A stretch of 64,000 bases of DNA from Artocarpus heterophyllus (GCA_025403435.1 CM046353.1:13750836-13814835); one strand, 5' to 3'; counted from the first letter of the stretch, positions 1 through 12,213 are shown. Numbers and translations: made by a program. The notes: generated by a model not told the origin, from the sequence alone.

Positions 1-1394
1 TAAATCAACAATCTCTTTTGTAATTGAATTTTATGCATCTCAGACTAACAAAATATAGGACGTTTTATAGATAAATATAAATTTTGAAACTAATAAGAAT
101 TTTGAGTTTTTCCACTGATTGTTGAGTTCAATTAAGTGAATTATTTGTTATCATGTCATTTGTGTAATTTTTATTCCTAAAATTCAATCATAAAAATGAC
201 AAATAGGTTATACCATAATTTTCATGTGTTGTTTTTATTACTTTTACACATGTCCATATATCCAAGTTTATTTTTAAATATATTTTTTCATATTTTCTTC
301 TTATTTTAATTCATAATAGCATAAACCTAACATAAGTTATATGATGGAGAAAATTGATAAAACTTCTTGAACGGAAAAAAAATAGCAAAACATTTATCAA
401 AAAGGCATCAAAAAAAGAAGAAAAAAATAATAAAACTTATACAATAGAGAAACAGAATTAAGGGATTTTACCACACACACACACATATAGCTTAACCCAC
501 CAATATTAATAAATTTGTAACAAAAGAGCTAGGACAAGTTTTGTAGTTTAGGAATATGATTTGTTATATTTTAAGATTCAAGGGATAAAATGAGACAAGT
601 TGCATAGTTTAAGGACTAAAAGTGTAATTATTAGCTTAATTCCATCAATCTTTAATGGATTTAAGGCCTATTTGGCATTGCTTTTAGAGGCTGCTTTTTG
701 CTTCTGTAATCACCTACAACAGTTTAAAGTGTTTAGTGAAATGTTTTTTTATAAAGCTGCTTCTAAAATATGCTACCTAGTAGGAAAGTTGAGAAATAGG
801 TCAATGGTTGTTTTTTTACATCAGCTTCTATTGTTATAACTTAAAATTACTAAACTAACCTTAATAATAATACATAATTTCCAATCTATCCATGTTTTCA
901 TAAAAAACTAAAATAACATCAATATAAGAAGTTTAGATTTAATTTATAACGTAAATTTTTTAGCGCCGTTATGATTTTTTTAGAGTAAATTATTTTCTAA
1001 AAATATATTAAATAAAAAAAAATTATATTTTTTTGGCATCTTAATGTACAAAATATTAAGTAAAATTAAAAATTCAAACTATAAATATGCTTATTAAAAT
1101 ATTTATATTTTTGTCATTATACATTTTCATAATAATTTTATACATAGTTTATCAAACACTTGTAATTCTGCTTCTAATTTGGCATCACCTTTAACAATAA
1201 TTTACCAAACGTCTATTTGCTTCTAATCCACAATATAATAAAAGCAACAACACAATACAATAATGTCAAATTGACTCTTAGTAAGAGAAAGACTAAAATA
1301 AAATAAGTTAAATAGTTTATAGTGTGATTTGTTAAGTTTTAAAATTAAGGGTCAAAATCAGGCAAGTAGTATATAGTTGACGGGGCAAATGTGA
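1..1394. other. AT-rich intergenic DNA upstream of the CASPL5-type gene
   Basis: This stretch is strongly AT-rich with homopolymer runs and a short CA tract near 472-486. Short open frames in it have no recognisable domain and look like chance. The only structure I can support is the probable MITE at 664-1280, listed separately. The proximal promoter of the next gene begins at about 1395. Confidence 0.6.
664..1280. mobile_element. Probable non-autonomous DNA transposon (MITE-like)
   Basis: The left edge reads GGCCTATTTGGCATTGCTTT. The right edge, read on the minus strand, contains ATTTGACATTATTGTATTG followed by GCTTTT, giving imperfect inverted termini. Both ends carry GCTTCTAAT-type motifs and the interior is AT-rich without coding potential. 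The 'TTTGGCATTGCTTTTA' start is common in plant hAT-like MITEs (family knowledge), but no clean 8-bp target duplication was found, so superfamily and exact ends are uncertain. Confidence 0.35.
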
Positions 1395-1613
1395 AATTAA
1401 GCTATAAAAGGGTAGAGCTTTTTTGAGGGAAGAACCAGCAATTGCCTGTCTTTTCCCTTTGGCTCTGGAGGGAGGGTTGAAGGTTGAAAAGAAAAAGGGA
1501 CCAAGAAGCTTAGGCGGGAAGGATGTCGTAAGGTAAAACTCTGCTTTCTTGTTCCGACGATATCTAAATCTGTTCTCTAATGAGAGACGGCGAAGGAAGC
1601 CCTTGAAGCAGAA
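1395..1613 (+). promoter_or_regulatory. Core promoter and 5' UTR of the CASPL5-type gene
   Basis: A TATA box, TATAAAA, lies at 1403-1409, about 205 bases before the ATG at 1614, which is a normal plant TATA-to-start distance with a 5' UTR of about 180 bases. Base composition changes from very AT-rich to more balanced downstream of it, as expected where a transcript begins. The start site itself is inferred. Confidence 0.55.
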
Positions 1614-4299
1614 ATGAGCGCGATCCATCCTTCAGTCCACCCAGTGGACGCGCCGCCTCCTCCGGCGACCGATGAGGCGGCGGTCGAGAATCCGATACCG
1701 CGCGGGAGGATGAAGGACGTCCAGGGCATGCCCGGAACTCCCGCCAGCCTCGCCTTGCGCCTCTTCCAGTTCGCTTTCTCCGCCGTCGCTCTCTCCGTCA
1801 TGGCCTCCACCTCTGACTTCCCTTCCGTCACCGCCTTCTGGTAACCTAACCACAACTCTCTCTCTCTCTCTCTCTACTTACAGAAATTGACAATTTTGTT
1901 ATAGCTGTTGTTGTTGTTTTTTTTTTTTTTTTTCTTTTTTGTTTTCGTTCAATGGTGTTTGATTTGATATGGCAGCTACCTAGTTGCTGCTATCGGCTTG
2001 CAAGGCTTGTGGAGTCTGTCTCTCGCCATTGTTGATGTTTATGCCATTTTAGTTAAGCGAAGCCTTCGCAATTTTAGAGTGGTCACCTTGTTTGCTATTG
2101 GTGATGGGGTAAGAAGAATTTTACTTTCAACTTTCAAGCAAGAATCAAAATTTGAAAAGAAAGCAATAACAATTATAATAAAATTGATTCTGAAGTTAGT
2201 TCATTGGTAATCATATAATCCAGGTTTTATTGTATACTAAATTTCGCAACTGTCCATCATATCTTTCTCCTGACTATGGTATGCATGTTTTGTCCATCAT
2301 ATTTATATGGAGAGAGTTTTTAAAGTATGCATGTTTTGTTTGTGATCGTTGTGTGTATTTTCGACTTTGTGGAAGACTGTTATTAGCTCTTTCTGCATAC
2401 ATTGGTTCAAGTCAAAGGAATGGTTCAATGTTTTTCCCTTTATTCACTATTTTTAGTGCTCTATCAGTTTTGGATTTATCATAATTGCATCAAAGTTTGT
2501 GCTAGTGCAACTGAAAGACATTTTATAAGATAATTAAGCAAAATATGTGCTGGATTTTACTATGGTAAAGCTTTTATATTTGGGGTAGGGATACTAACAA
2601 TAAAAAGTGGGAATCAGGACGCGTTGGTGTTCTTTGTCGGGAAAAGGTAGATGAGAAATCACCCATCTACTAGGACTTCCTTTCGTCTATTTATCAAACA
2701 TTGAATTGTTCTTGATTCCTTTATAAAAATGTAGTGTGAAGCTAGGGATTGTCATTTGTTTCTTATATTGGTTTCCATCTCTAAAGCCTCCTTGTAAGGA
2801 GTTGCTAAACCACCCTCAGAGATTGGAAGGTGTTTCTTCTACAAATTTTAACTAGTATATGCCTTTCTTGGCTTTGTAGAAGAAAACATGAAAGTTGGAG
2901 TATCCATCTTGGCTTATTTACATGCCCAAGCACATATACTTTTGAATTGACTGTTGTGAAACTGCCTGGATATGTTTATTAGACTCAAACGGGTTTGCAG
3001 GGAAAGAATGGAACCTTCTGGTTTCTTTTGTTTTGGTTTTTAAGGAGGGAAAAGAAATTTATCCATTTTTCCATTCTCTTTCAGAAAGGAAACCATTATT
3101 GGAACTGCTAGCACGCTTAAAATTTTCTTAGGCCTAAACTATTAGCAAAGACACACACATCTATGATAATGTTGTTTATCAATAGGATCAAGTGTTGTTG
3201 TGAGTGAGCAGCTAAAACTTGAGGGTAGCGGTAAGGTCCATTACAAAATTTTGAACTGCATGCTGACATTATTTTAGTCCTTTTCTTTCTTCTTTTTTCT
3301 TACCATAAGAAGTGTTTGAAAACATATGGAAACAACTCTACGGAGAACTAGCCGATCACCTCTATAAAATGAGGTCCTCTGTTTCCTCATTTTGTAGAGG
3401 CTGTCGGTTTTCATTTATTGCCTCTTTTTGTATTTGTTCCATTCATCAATGAAAAATTCCTCATGTTTCCTTTTCAAAAAAAAAAAAAAACACTATTGGG
3501 CACTTACTTTGCATGATGAAAGGGACAGGGAAATAGAAGTGATTTCCTTTTTCGTCTAATCATGTGTCTACTTATAAAATTACTAAAGTAATGAGATTTA
3601 GTGAGCTTCTCACAATATATTGAATGAAAAAGGAAATGCCAACCCTTGATATTGAATCCCTGTTAAAGGAAATGAATGCCAAATTTGCTTCTATATCCTT
3701 GACAGGTTCACAAGTTATAAGACCATGATTATTTAATTACACAAAAGAACATTTTGGTAATTAGATTGATAAAATTCTTATTTTAAGGTTAGGAGATCAA
3801 ATAAAGGGAATAGGATTGTTTCCACCATCTAATAGATACATAATCACTAAGGACATTAATAATCTCTATTCTTGTTCCTTGACTTTCTTTCCTAATTCTG
3901 TTACCTTCTTTATTATATTCTTTTATGATTTGGTAAACACCCCCCTGAAATAGTTAGGTTATTTTATGATTCCAAGTTTGAGCTCCCAAATATTGTGCGA
4001 GAGAACCTATCTTTTGGCTATTGGTATAAAAAGCAATCTCGTGGAAGATTCATGAACCAAGAACAATTTGTGATCTGTTTGTCACCCTTTGCTTCTTTTT
4101 ACTGCAGATCACTTCAACACTCACATTTTCTGCAGCTTGTGCGTCCGCTGGTATCACAGTTCTTATAGGTAATGATCTGAATGACTGCGCAGAAAACCAC
4201 TGCGCTAGGTTTCAGATGGCTACTGCCATGGCTTTTCTGAGTTGGTTTGCTGGTTCGCCCTCATTTCTTTTGAATTTCTGGACACTGGCTTCCAAATGA
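1614..4299 (+). CDS. CASP-like membrane protein, CASPL5 (5A-type) group; three exons
   Basis: Exons are 1614-1840, 1976-2108 and 4108-4299, all with GT/AG introns, giving 183 aa. CASP-like proteins are small four-helix plasma-membrane proteins related to the Casparian strip scaffolds; the roles of the CASPL5 group are poorly known. Visible features: a Pro-rich cytosolic N-terminus ([11 protein letters not shown]), the [11 protein letters not shown] motif at 33-43, helix 1 at about 46-65 with Arg49, helix 2 at about 76-101, helix 3 at about 119-141 preceded by IGDG with Asp119, an outer loop with Cys147 and Cys152, and helix 4 at about 157-181. The TM1 Arg and TM3 Asp are conserved in the family. 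Length and the [10 protein letters not shown]-terminus fit CASPL5A proteins. The start is the first in-frame ATG. Intron 2 is about 2 kb and holds repeats. No break seen; the gene looks functional. Confidence 0.93.
3359..3400. repeat. Hairpin-forming inverted repeat in intron 2 of the CASPL5-type gene
   Basis: Two 16-base arms, CCTCTATAAAATGAGG at 3359-3374 and CCTCATTTTGTAGAGG at 3385-3400, are complementary except at one position, which would pair as G-U in RNA, around a 10-base loop. It lies in the large second intron. A CAATGAAAAATTCC stretch and a 14-A run follow at about 3449-3490. Confidence 0.6.
3405..3490 (+). repeat. Possible 3' end of a poly(A) retroposon in intron 2
   Basis: Sequence of the type 'TGTTCCATTCATCAATGAAAAA' running into a 14-base A tract (3477-3490) resembles the 3' ends of 5'-truncated plant LINEs. 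No target duplication or reverse transcriptase relic was identified, so this is a weak call. Confidence 0.25.
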
Positions 4300-4864
4300 A
4301 AGTGCTGGGGAGCTATTCTAGTGCAGTCATGTTAGCTCAAACCAAACAAAAAAACCAATGGTTGGCATACAAGAATTGGCATTGAAAATTTGGATTAATT
4401 TATCACACACTTGATTGTACTGGAATTTGAAAGTTAACAAAGAGTATATAAGGTCAGTGGGTCACTACCCTTACCCCCACAATGCCATGCCCCCCTCTCT
4501 GTCATTTTCCCTACTTTTATTGCAATATTGACGATCAGCAACCTTGAATGAACTTGACAAAATCAGCAAATTTGTTTCTTCCGTTATCTGATTATATAAA
4601 AGCTAAGGTGGCACCAAATTAAGAATAGTAAAATTTAATTAAAATAAAAAACTAATTATCTTAAAAATATGAATTATAACTACTCCTAATACTAATTTAG
4701 TAACTTATAAAAAATGCTAAATAGATGAAAACTAAAAAATAAATGCTGTGTTTATTTGAGGAGTAATATTTGTTAATTTAGTGACGCTATTTTATTTTTG
4801 GATTCAATTGTGTTGTAATCATTTCATGTTGCATGTTGTTCCGAAATATTTTCCGGTATTCTTT

Positions 4865-5112
4865 GGGGACATGTATGACATTTTTGGGTGTTCTTTTGGG
4901 ACATTTTTCAGTATCCCTCTGGGACAGGTTTTTTGTGTCCTAGGATATTTTCGAGTGTCCTTTTGAGACAATTCTCGGGATCTCTTTTTGGGAATTTTGT
5001 GTCCTTTCGGGTCATTTTTCAATGTCCCTGTTGGACATTTTTAGGTGTCTTTGTAGGACATGTATTGTGTCCTTTCGGGACATTTTTACGTATCACTGTA
5101 GGACATTTTTTT
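4865..5112. repeat. Degenerate tandem array of about 22-bp dyad units
   Basis: About 10-12 units of 19-25 bases are strung together, each based on GGGACA-TTTTT-NN-TGTCCC. Clear units begin near 4899, 5008, 5033, 5056 and 5078. Most units have complementary GGACA and TGTCC ends, so each could fold as a small hairpin. The array starts about 570 bases after the CASPL5 stop codon and ends in a T-rich tract. Long open frames across it on both strands are a by-product of the repeat and are not called as genes. Confidence 0.7.
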
Positions 5113-5413
5113 TTCATTTTTTTTTCTCCTTCCTCGTCATTGCCTGCTTGTCAAAAAAAAAAAAACAAAAAAAGGAAAAAATCAACATCACAACAACAAC
5201 AGAAAAATTGGTAGAAAAAACAATTGAACAAGACAATTCTCCTTTGAATTAATGATATATAGAACCTGGATATTATTGAGATAGCACAAACAAACAACTT
5301 CCTTGTATTATCCAATCATAGAAAAGAGAAAAAAAAAAATCCATTACACTACCATTAATGTGAGATGTATGAATCAAGGCCCTTGATTGTACTGTCATAG
5401 TGAACCTTGGTCA
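5113..5413. other. Short AT-rich spacer before the retrotransposon tower
   Basis: T-rich then A-rich low-complexity sequence, followed by unremarkable DNA up to the AAAAC target duplication of the first LTR element. No gene or clear repeat seen. Confidence 0.6.
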
Positions 5414-5418
5414 AAAAC

Positions 5419-6247
5419 CGGTACGAACCACGCCAACCATGTGTCGAAACACGATGTCAAATTTGAAATTTCGAACCCTAAGACCTCCCAAGTTGAGTGG
5501 AACCGTGACCCGTTGCTTAGCAAAGCAAGAACCTTGGTATGGTGAAGACGCCATAAACGGGTATGGAAAGTCCGTTTGATAAGTCAATCGAACGACAGAA
5601 GGAATCCTTGATAAGTTTGGAAAAGTTTCTTCAAGAACTTAAGAAGAATAACTTTCAATATGAATGAACATCAAAAACTGAATTACATATTCTGAAAGAT
5701 GGCCTTATATGGTCGAAATTCACATAGGGTTTATTTTAATGTAAAATTCCTAATCTCCCTTAGTGAAAGAAATGCCTAAATAAAGCCCTAGGATGGAATC
5801 AAATTTAACTCAAGATTCCTTCCTCCTATTCACGCCTATAATAAGTCTAAACAAGATTCTAAATTTCAAATTGTGAAACTGAAACTTAAACTAAAATAAG
5901 ATTACAAAGAATTAAAATCTTGAATCTTGAATCTTTGCTGGACACACTACTCCTACATGTGTACGTGTATGGAATGGGCATGCAAGTTGGCCATGCAATG
6001 ACTCAGTGTGTGTGTACGGTTGATTGGCTCCTGACGACTCAATGTGCGTGTACGGCTAATTGGCTCCCTTCGGGATCAACTTTGATGAGTAAAATCAGTC
6101 TTTGTTCACCCTCAGTAGTGAACACACTCTCTTCTTGTTGTAGAACTCTCTGGACCAAGTTATTCATTTTAGCTCGAGCCCTCATCACCGGACCAACTAC
6201 AACTTGAATTAGATTGTGAAAATTCTTTGTAGCCTTGATCCTCATTA
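5419..6247 (-). repeat. 3' LTR of the minus-strand CRM element
   Basis: It aligns along its length with 34255-35152 and is flanked on the left by the AAAAC duplication. The outer end reads CGGTACGAACC where the partner has TGATATGAACC; the inner end has lost two bases (CTTGATCCTCATTA versus CTTGATGTCCTCATCA). It is about 70 bases shorter than its partner, chiefly because a short internal tandem duplication near 34595-34700 is absent. Confidence 0.85.
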
Positions 6248-6272
6248 TTCATAACCCCCTCCCCCTCTTGAG
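6248..6272 (-). other. Polypurine tract of the minus-strand CRM element
   Basis: Read on the minus strand this is a purine run (CTCAAGAGGGGGAGGGGG) ending a few bases before the 3' LTR, the usual plus-strand priming site for an LTR retrotransposon. The plus-strand CRM element has the matching tract at 26503-26515. Confidence 0.7.
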
Positions 6273-6296
6273 ATGAATTTGTCCTCAAATCAGCAC

Positions 6297-7780
6297 CTAC
6301 TCAAAAAGGCTCAAGTTAGAAACATTGAAAGTAGCGTTAACATTGCACTCACCTAGTAAGTCAAATCTGTAGGCATTGTCATTGATCCGTTCTAACACTT
6401 GAAAAAGACCATTTCCTCGGGGCAGCAACTTAGAATGTCTTTGTGCCGGAAGTCGTTCTTTCCTAATGTGTAACCACACCCAATCACCGGGCTCAAAAAC
6501 CAGCTTGTGACGTCCTTTGTTAGCTTGCTTGATGTATTATTCAATTCTCCTCTCTATGTTGGGCCATGCCCTCTCATGGAGTTGCTTCACAAATTCTGCC
6601 TTCTTCTTACCATCTAAGTTCACATGCTCAGAAATAAGTAAAGGTGTTAAATCCAAAGGAGTAAAAGGATTAAAACCATAAACAATTTCAAACGGTAAAA
6701 ACTTAGTAACAGAATGAATGGTATGATTATAACCAGACTCATCATGTGGTAAACAATCCTCCCAGGTCTTAATGTTCATACTAATGACAGCCCTCAACAA
6801 AGTGGATAAAGTCCTATTAACTACTTCTGTTTGACCATCAGTTTGAGGACGACAAGTAGTAGAAAACAAAAGTTTTGTTCCTAGTTTTCCCTATAATGTC
6901 TTCCAAAAGTAGCTCAAGAACTTAGCATCTTGATTTGAAATGGTTGTCTTAGGCATACCATGTAACCGCACAATCTCCTTAAAGAACAAATCTGCAACAT
7001 CAGAAGCATCATCAGTCTTATGACAAGGGATAAAATGAGCCATCTTAGAAAAATGATCTACAACCACAAAGATTGAATCCCTTCCATGCCTACTCCTAGG
7101 TAAACCCAAAACAAAGTCCATCGAAATATCAATACAAGGTGAACTAGGAATAAGTAGGGGCATGTAAAGACCATTCGATTGAACCCTCGAATTAGCTTTC
7201 CTACAGGTGACACATCTACGACCAATTCTCTCAACATCCCGTTTCATGTGTGGCCAATAAAAGTGCTCCTACAAAATAACTAGAGTTTTTGCTGCTCCAA
7301 AGTGTCCCATTAACCCTCCACCATGGGATTCCCAAACTGACAAGTCTTTCAATGAAAAATTAGGCACACGCAACTTATTTTCTTTAAACAAAAAGCCCTC
7401 ATGCCTATAGAACTTACCTTCTGCAGATTTTTCACAAGCTCTATAAATCTCCCCAAAGTCGTGATCATCAAGATAAAGTTCCTTAATGTGCTCAAAACCA
7501 AGAAACTTAGCATCAAGAGTAGAGATTAAGGCATTCCTGTGTGAAAGTGCATCCGCAACCACATTTTTCTTAACTTGTTTATACTGAATGACATAGGAAA
7601 AAGTCTCAATGAATTCAAGCTATCAAGCATGTCTCTTGTTCAGCTTGTGTTGACCTTTCAAATGCTTCAAGGATTCATGATCCATACCAATCACAAACTC
7701 CTTTGGCCACAAGTAGTGATGCTATGTCTCCAAAGCTCGAACCAATGCGTACAACTCTTTGTCATAAGTGGGGTAGTTAA
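6297..7780 (-). pseudogene. CRM-type pol fragment: RNase H end and integrase
   Basis: Read on the minus strand it encodes, in broken frames: the RNase H C-terminus (sequence 'VADALSHRNALISTL'), the integrase zinc-binding region ([10 protein letters not shown], then CVTCRKAN), the catalytic core ([10 protein letters not shown], a degraded NQDAKF where family members have SDRD, and [14 protein letters not shown]), and the GPF module near 6297-6479 (LLPRGNGLFQVLERIND, with GPF changed to GLF). Frames break near 6480-6537, 6870-6890 and 7250-7268. The change of the central Asp to Asn and the multiple breaks show it is dead. The last 250 bases (7531-7780) are repeated at 14519-14768. Confidence 0.85.
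7531..7780. repeat. 250-bp direct repeat, copy 1 (left flank of copia solo LTR)
   Basis: This piece of CRM RNase H sequence, ending ...GTTAA at the copia LTR boundary, recurs at 14519-14768 on the far side of the LTR with about 7 differences by eye (about 3%). Copia insertion normally duplicates only 5 bp, so the long copy needs another explanation. Confidence 0.85.
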
Positions 7781-9247
7781 TGTTAAACATGTATGCCCTA
7801 AGGAGTAAAAATGTAATAAGCTTTTTGGAGATATTTTTATTAATAAAGAATTTATTTATTATTTATATACCAAATCTTATCCTCTTTACGTTCATATTTA
7901 TTGAATGTATGTTAAGCAAACAATAGTCTGAGACTGTCGGTCTAAACCTTAAGAATTGGGCATATGATGGACGTATTATTCTAAAGACACGATTCTTAAG
8001 GTGATGGTTTAAATCATAAGATCTGCAATCGAGGGAATAAAGTTGGGCACTTTATTCATGCAAAGATTGTTATGTTGTCTATATCCCTTTTGGGAGATGG
8101 TTTGTCTTGACCATCGGAGGTGGACTCCGTGAATAGAAACATTGACACGTTGTCATAGGTGATGATGTGTTGGATCGGGACATAAAGTGAATTGATTTGG
8201 ATTAATAATTCTGTCTCGATAAATCGATTCACTTTAGACAATCATTTGTGTTGTATCTTAATCCTACGACGAATAGTGGGCCCGTTGTCTTGGCTTGTGT
8301 CTTTTGATGTACCAAAGGGTGACACCCATATTTTAATAGTAGTATGCATGCCGGTACGTTGGAGGCATGAATCTTGATAGCGTAGACCTGTTATTCATAG
8401 ATATGGAATCCATAGCTCCTTTTTAGGAGTAATGATATCCTCTTATATGCGTTATCCAATAATTGAAAAACTGGAGCGCTCAACCATGTGGATACATAGG
8501 TGTAACCAAATGGTATACTGTCATTGGATAGTAAGTTTTCTGATGGTGAGATAATGGAACGTAAGATAAAAATAATCGGGGAGGTAAGACAGAACTTGTC
8601 CTTAAGCTGATTATGGATTATCATATGAGGATACGATACACTATGGTATGTTATGGAGACTTAACTATTCGGGCTTCGTAATTCTATGTAGTTTGAGAGT
8701 GCAGCTCCAATTGGAGTTGATAATTATGAAATGTATATCTGGGATATTGAGTTTCATAATTATCAGGAGCTTGAACTATATAGGTCCTTTTGGTCCCCTT
8801 TGCTAGCTCACAACATCCTGTAACGACACAGCGTGCTTTTCCAATAATTGGTAACTTATGTCGGATTTATTAGATTGGTTGAAATTTGGAAGAATCAAAT
8901 AATTCATGTCTGTTTATCGGTTGAATTAATTTTGTGATAAAAATTAATTCAAGATAAAGTTGTTGAATTATAAGGATCAGATAATTCTTGTCTGTTTGTC
9001 GGTTGTTGTTAAATTATACATAAATAATGTTCATTATTAAATTTTATAATGAATTTTTTTGTCTGAAAAATGGTTCTATGCCAAAAGCTTCAACCATAGA
9101 AAAAAAATATATTTACAGAAATAATTATATTAAAGTAACAAATTAAAATGAAATAGTAGGTGTGAAAAGAAAAATATAGTAGTCAAAAATTAATAATCTT
9201 ATGGAACTAGTTTTGGGATAATTTTGAAATACTAGAGGTGTGTCAAG

Positions 9248-9406
9248 GGTATTTGGGAGCATTGGTTTAACCAATTAGTTCAAAACACTACAATATATGA
9301 GAGATTTGCATTATATAACTCACTTTTGCTTTACACTGTAGCATATGAGAGCTTTACACTATTTGAATTTTAAATCAATTGGTTCAAATCAATGCTCCAA
9401 ACACCC
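9248..9406. mobile_element. MITE with about 30-bp inverted termini
   Basis: The left end GGGTATTTGGGAGCATTGGT and the right end, read in reverse complement, GGGTGTTTGGAGCATTGATT form imperfect terminal inverted repeats. The interior has 'CACTGTAGCATATGAGAGC', shared with relatives at 35694-35866 and about 58955-59070. Flanks are CAA and TAA, compatible with a mutated TAA duplication of PIF/Harbinger (Tourist-like) elements; that assignment is tentative. Confidence 0.6.
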
Positions 9407-9466
9407 TAATCATTCAAAATTAAGTGAGTTATGTATTTAGAAGAGGGATTTGGGGAGTAAATAAAG

Positions 9467-11867
9467 ATGCACTACTAAGAACTAATTATTCCATGATAGC
9501 TTACTCACAAATGTGAAGTAGACTGTCATGGTACCGAGAACACTTTTCATGATGGCTTTTTACCATCGAGGAATCATGCTTATGGCTGGTATTTAAGGTC
9601 CTTTACGGGAGGCTACCACAACAATTTTGTGAACAATCATCATGAAATGAGTTTGAAAACTATTGGGTAATGTTAATAATTTTCTAGCTTACACTATGGA
9701 CTATTAACCATCGTGTAAAGTATAGTTTTTATGATGGTTTTATTAGAAACTATCCTAGAAAATTGGTCATTCCCACAGGATCGCTAGTCTTATGTGTTAT
9801 CTATTAAAACATGGCCCTAATGGCAAAATTATATATTTACATTGAACTTATTTGTTTGGAGGCTTGCTCATTTGTTTTCCCTTTCTATGTTGGGAGGAAA
9901 AAAGCAAATACTCCTCATTGATCATATACTCATCGCTCCCTTGCGATATTTTTATCTAATCTAAACCAAATCCTCATCCCAAACTAAATACATAAACCAA
10001 TAAAATTCAATCAATTTTTAACAAAATCAATATGATCCAATCAATTTTTAACAAGCAAACATGCCTAAATAACAATTCATTATAAAACAAAACTAAAACA
10101 CATAAACAAATTAGCTACAGATACATACTTGCACATGTACTAATGTTGCTAAAGCTAAAACTAATCCCTAAATAGTTCACACAAATAGATATATAAGCAC
10201 ATACACAAACACATAACTAAGTAACAAATATTAACATTACTAACATAGACCACAATAATTCTAACCACAAACTAAGAGTGTGTTTGGTTGGAGTATTCTT
10301 TGAATTCAGTGGACTCAAATTTGGATTTGAGTATCAAGAATCCTTTGGATACGTGTTGGTTTCCCCCAAATTCTGAATCCTTTGAGCATCAAGAATCTAA
10401 GTTTTTAGAATTCTGATCTCCCTTAAACTTTTAATATTTGGATATTTTTACTGCAGTAAAAGCTAAAATTCTTTTTCATGAATTTGAAGAAAAAAATCAT
10501 AACTTCTTTATTTGATATCTAAATAAGACGATTCTTTTTTTATTGTGTTCCTAGTAAGAAAGGAATAAATTACAATCTATATTACATATTTTTTAAGATC
10601 ATTAATATTAAGATTTTATTAGATTTATTAATAAATCAAAAAACTTTTTTCACTACCTCTCTAAACACAAATTCCAATTTTATTTCACACTTAGATTAAA
10701 ACTTAAATGCACATCCAAACGTCAATTCGGATAACAATTCAAATCACTAACTTAAATCTTAATTCAAATAACTCAAATCAAATTCCTAATTTGAATCCAT
10801 TTACCAAACAGATCCTAAATGTTAAATAATGAAAACTAATTAACAAAAAAGAATTAATTATAAAAATTAATAGAACTAATTTTAAAACTAAAACTAAAGC
10901 TAAGCCTAAATAACACCAAAATAACAAAAAACTAAAAAGCTAACAATACTTTAGCTACAAAACTAATTAACAAAACTATATAATTAAAAATCATTAATTC
11001 GCACAATCCCTAAATAATTACTAGTAAATTTTGAGCAATGAAAAACATAAATAATTGCTATGATGGTCATAGAGAATTTTCATCAAACATATGGCGGGCA
11101 TCACAAAAAGAAATTGACTTTGTTAAAATGTGATTTCACACAAACGCAAACCCTAAATAATTAAAATTATTACCATATAACTAAAACTAGTTTAAAATAA
11201 AATTAAAGAATAAATGAAAAATGTATAACTAAAAATTGAAAAAAATAAACAACAAAATAGTTTGTATAGTTTCCAAATGGAGACAGGCGGGGATAGGTCA
11301 ATGGCGGCAACAGGGTCAGTACAAGATGGCTTCGAATAGCAGTGGGGTTGTGGAGGGATGGCTTCAAACAGCGGCGGAGAGGTAAGTGTTAGAGAGAGAG
11401 AGATGAAGCAAGAGGCAAGGTTGTGCGGTTGAGTCGACGACCGTGGGGTCATGGGGGATTAGGTTGACGATGGCGCATGGGGGGCTGGGTTGATGTAGCG
11501 GGATGTAGGGGTGAAGCTAGTGAAAGAGAGAGAGTTGGAGAGTTAAAGACACAGGGAAGTTTGAATTTATGGGGTACTTAGGCTTGGAGTAAATTTAAAA
11601 TGGGGGAAAGGTTAATCGGATCCTTCACGATGTTTTTTACTAAAAACAATCGTGCAAGGTATAAAAAAATCCTTAGTCTTTCGCAACAATTTCCAACAGA
11701 AACCGTTGTGTAAGGTTGTAGATTCCACGATGGTTTGTGTTGAATGACCACGACAACTTTTGTGTTTTTTGTGTACTCCTTGCATGTTTTTCCCCCATAA
11801 CGCAACAATTTTTACAAAAAACATCATGAAATGAGTATCATGTGTTCTATAATTTTTAGTAGTGATG
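9467..11867. mobile_element. Non-autonomous CACTA (En/Spm-type) DNA transposon
   Basis: The element at 9470-11864 begins CACTACTAAG and ends in the reverse complement of CACTACTAAAAATT. It is flanked by the 3-bp duplication ATG at 9467-9469 and 11865-11867, which is diagnostic of CACTA elements. Subterminal zones at about 9480-9790 and 11600-11850 carry repeated motifs of the type TTTCATGATG and AACCATCGTG in both orientations, as expected for transposase-binding repeats. No transposase frame is visible in the 2.4 kb. It sits within the copia solo LTR and is therefore younger than that LTR. Confidence 0.85.
10271..10818. repeat. Possible nested DNA-transposon fragment inside the CACTA element
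   Basis: The left edge has GTGTGTTTGGTTGGAGTATT and the right edge, in reverse complement, GATCTGTTTGGTAAATGGAT, an imperfect inverted pair. The interior is AT-rich with repeated AATTCAAAT words and no coding potential. The boundaries are approximate. Confidence 0.3.
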
Positions 11868-12213
11868 TGTAAAAAAAACAAAAACATCTTTTTTCTAAAC
11901 CCAATTTCTTTCATAATTCTTTTTTGCTAAAATAATGCCCTGCATGATTTGGATAGCTTTCTTAACAATGTCAAGTGATGGCAGAACCATACATTTTATT
12001 CGATATAGGCCTTTTGCAAAAATAGGTGGAGTATTTTATATCATTAAGTAGGGACAAGTTTCAATTTTCTTGTATAGAAAATAAAAACACAATAATATCA
12101 CTTGATTATTAGTAGAAATGTAATTGTTTGTTTTTAACAAACAATATTTTAGAACCAACATTTTATCATTTAAAAAAGATGTTTCACTTTCAAACAAAGA
12201 AGTTAGCTATTGA

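Noticed and set aside
4819..5252. Overlapping open frames on both strands (up to 108 codons)
   Set aside because: They follow the 22-bp dyad array and poly-T/A tracts; the translations are repeat artefacts with no domain.
7575..7808. Plus-strand open frame, repeated at 14563-14784
   Set aside because: It is antisense to the CRM RNase H region and appears twice only because of the 250-bp duplication.
9470..11864. Autonomous CACTA transposon
   Set aside because: No TNPD/transposase-like frame in the 2.4-kb interior, so it is called non-autonomous.
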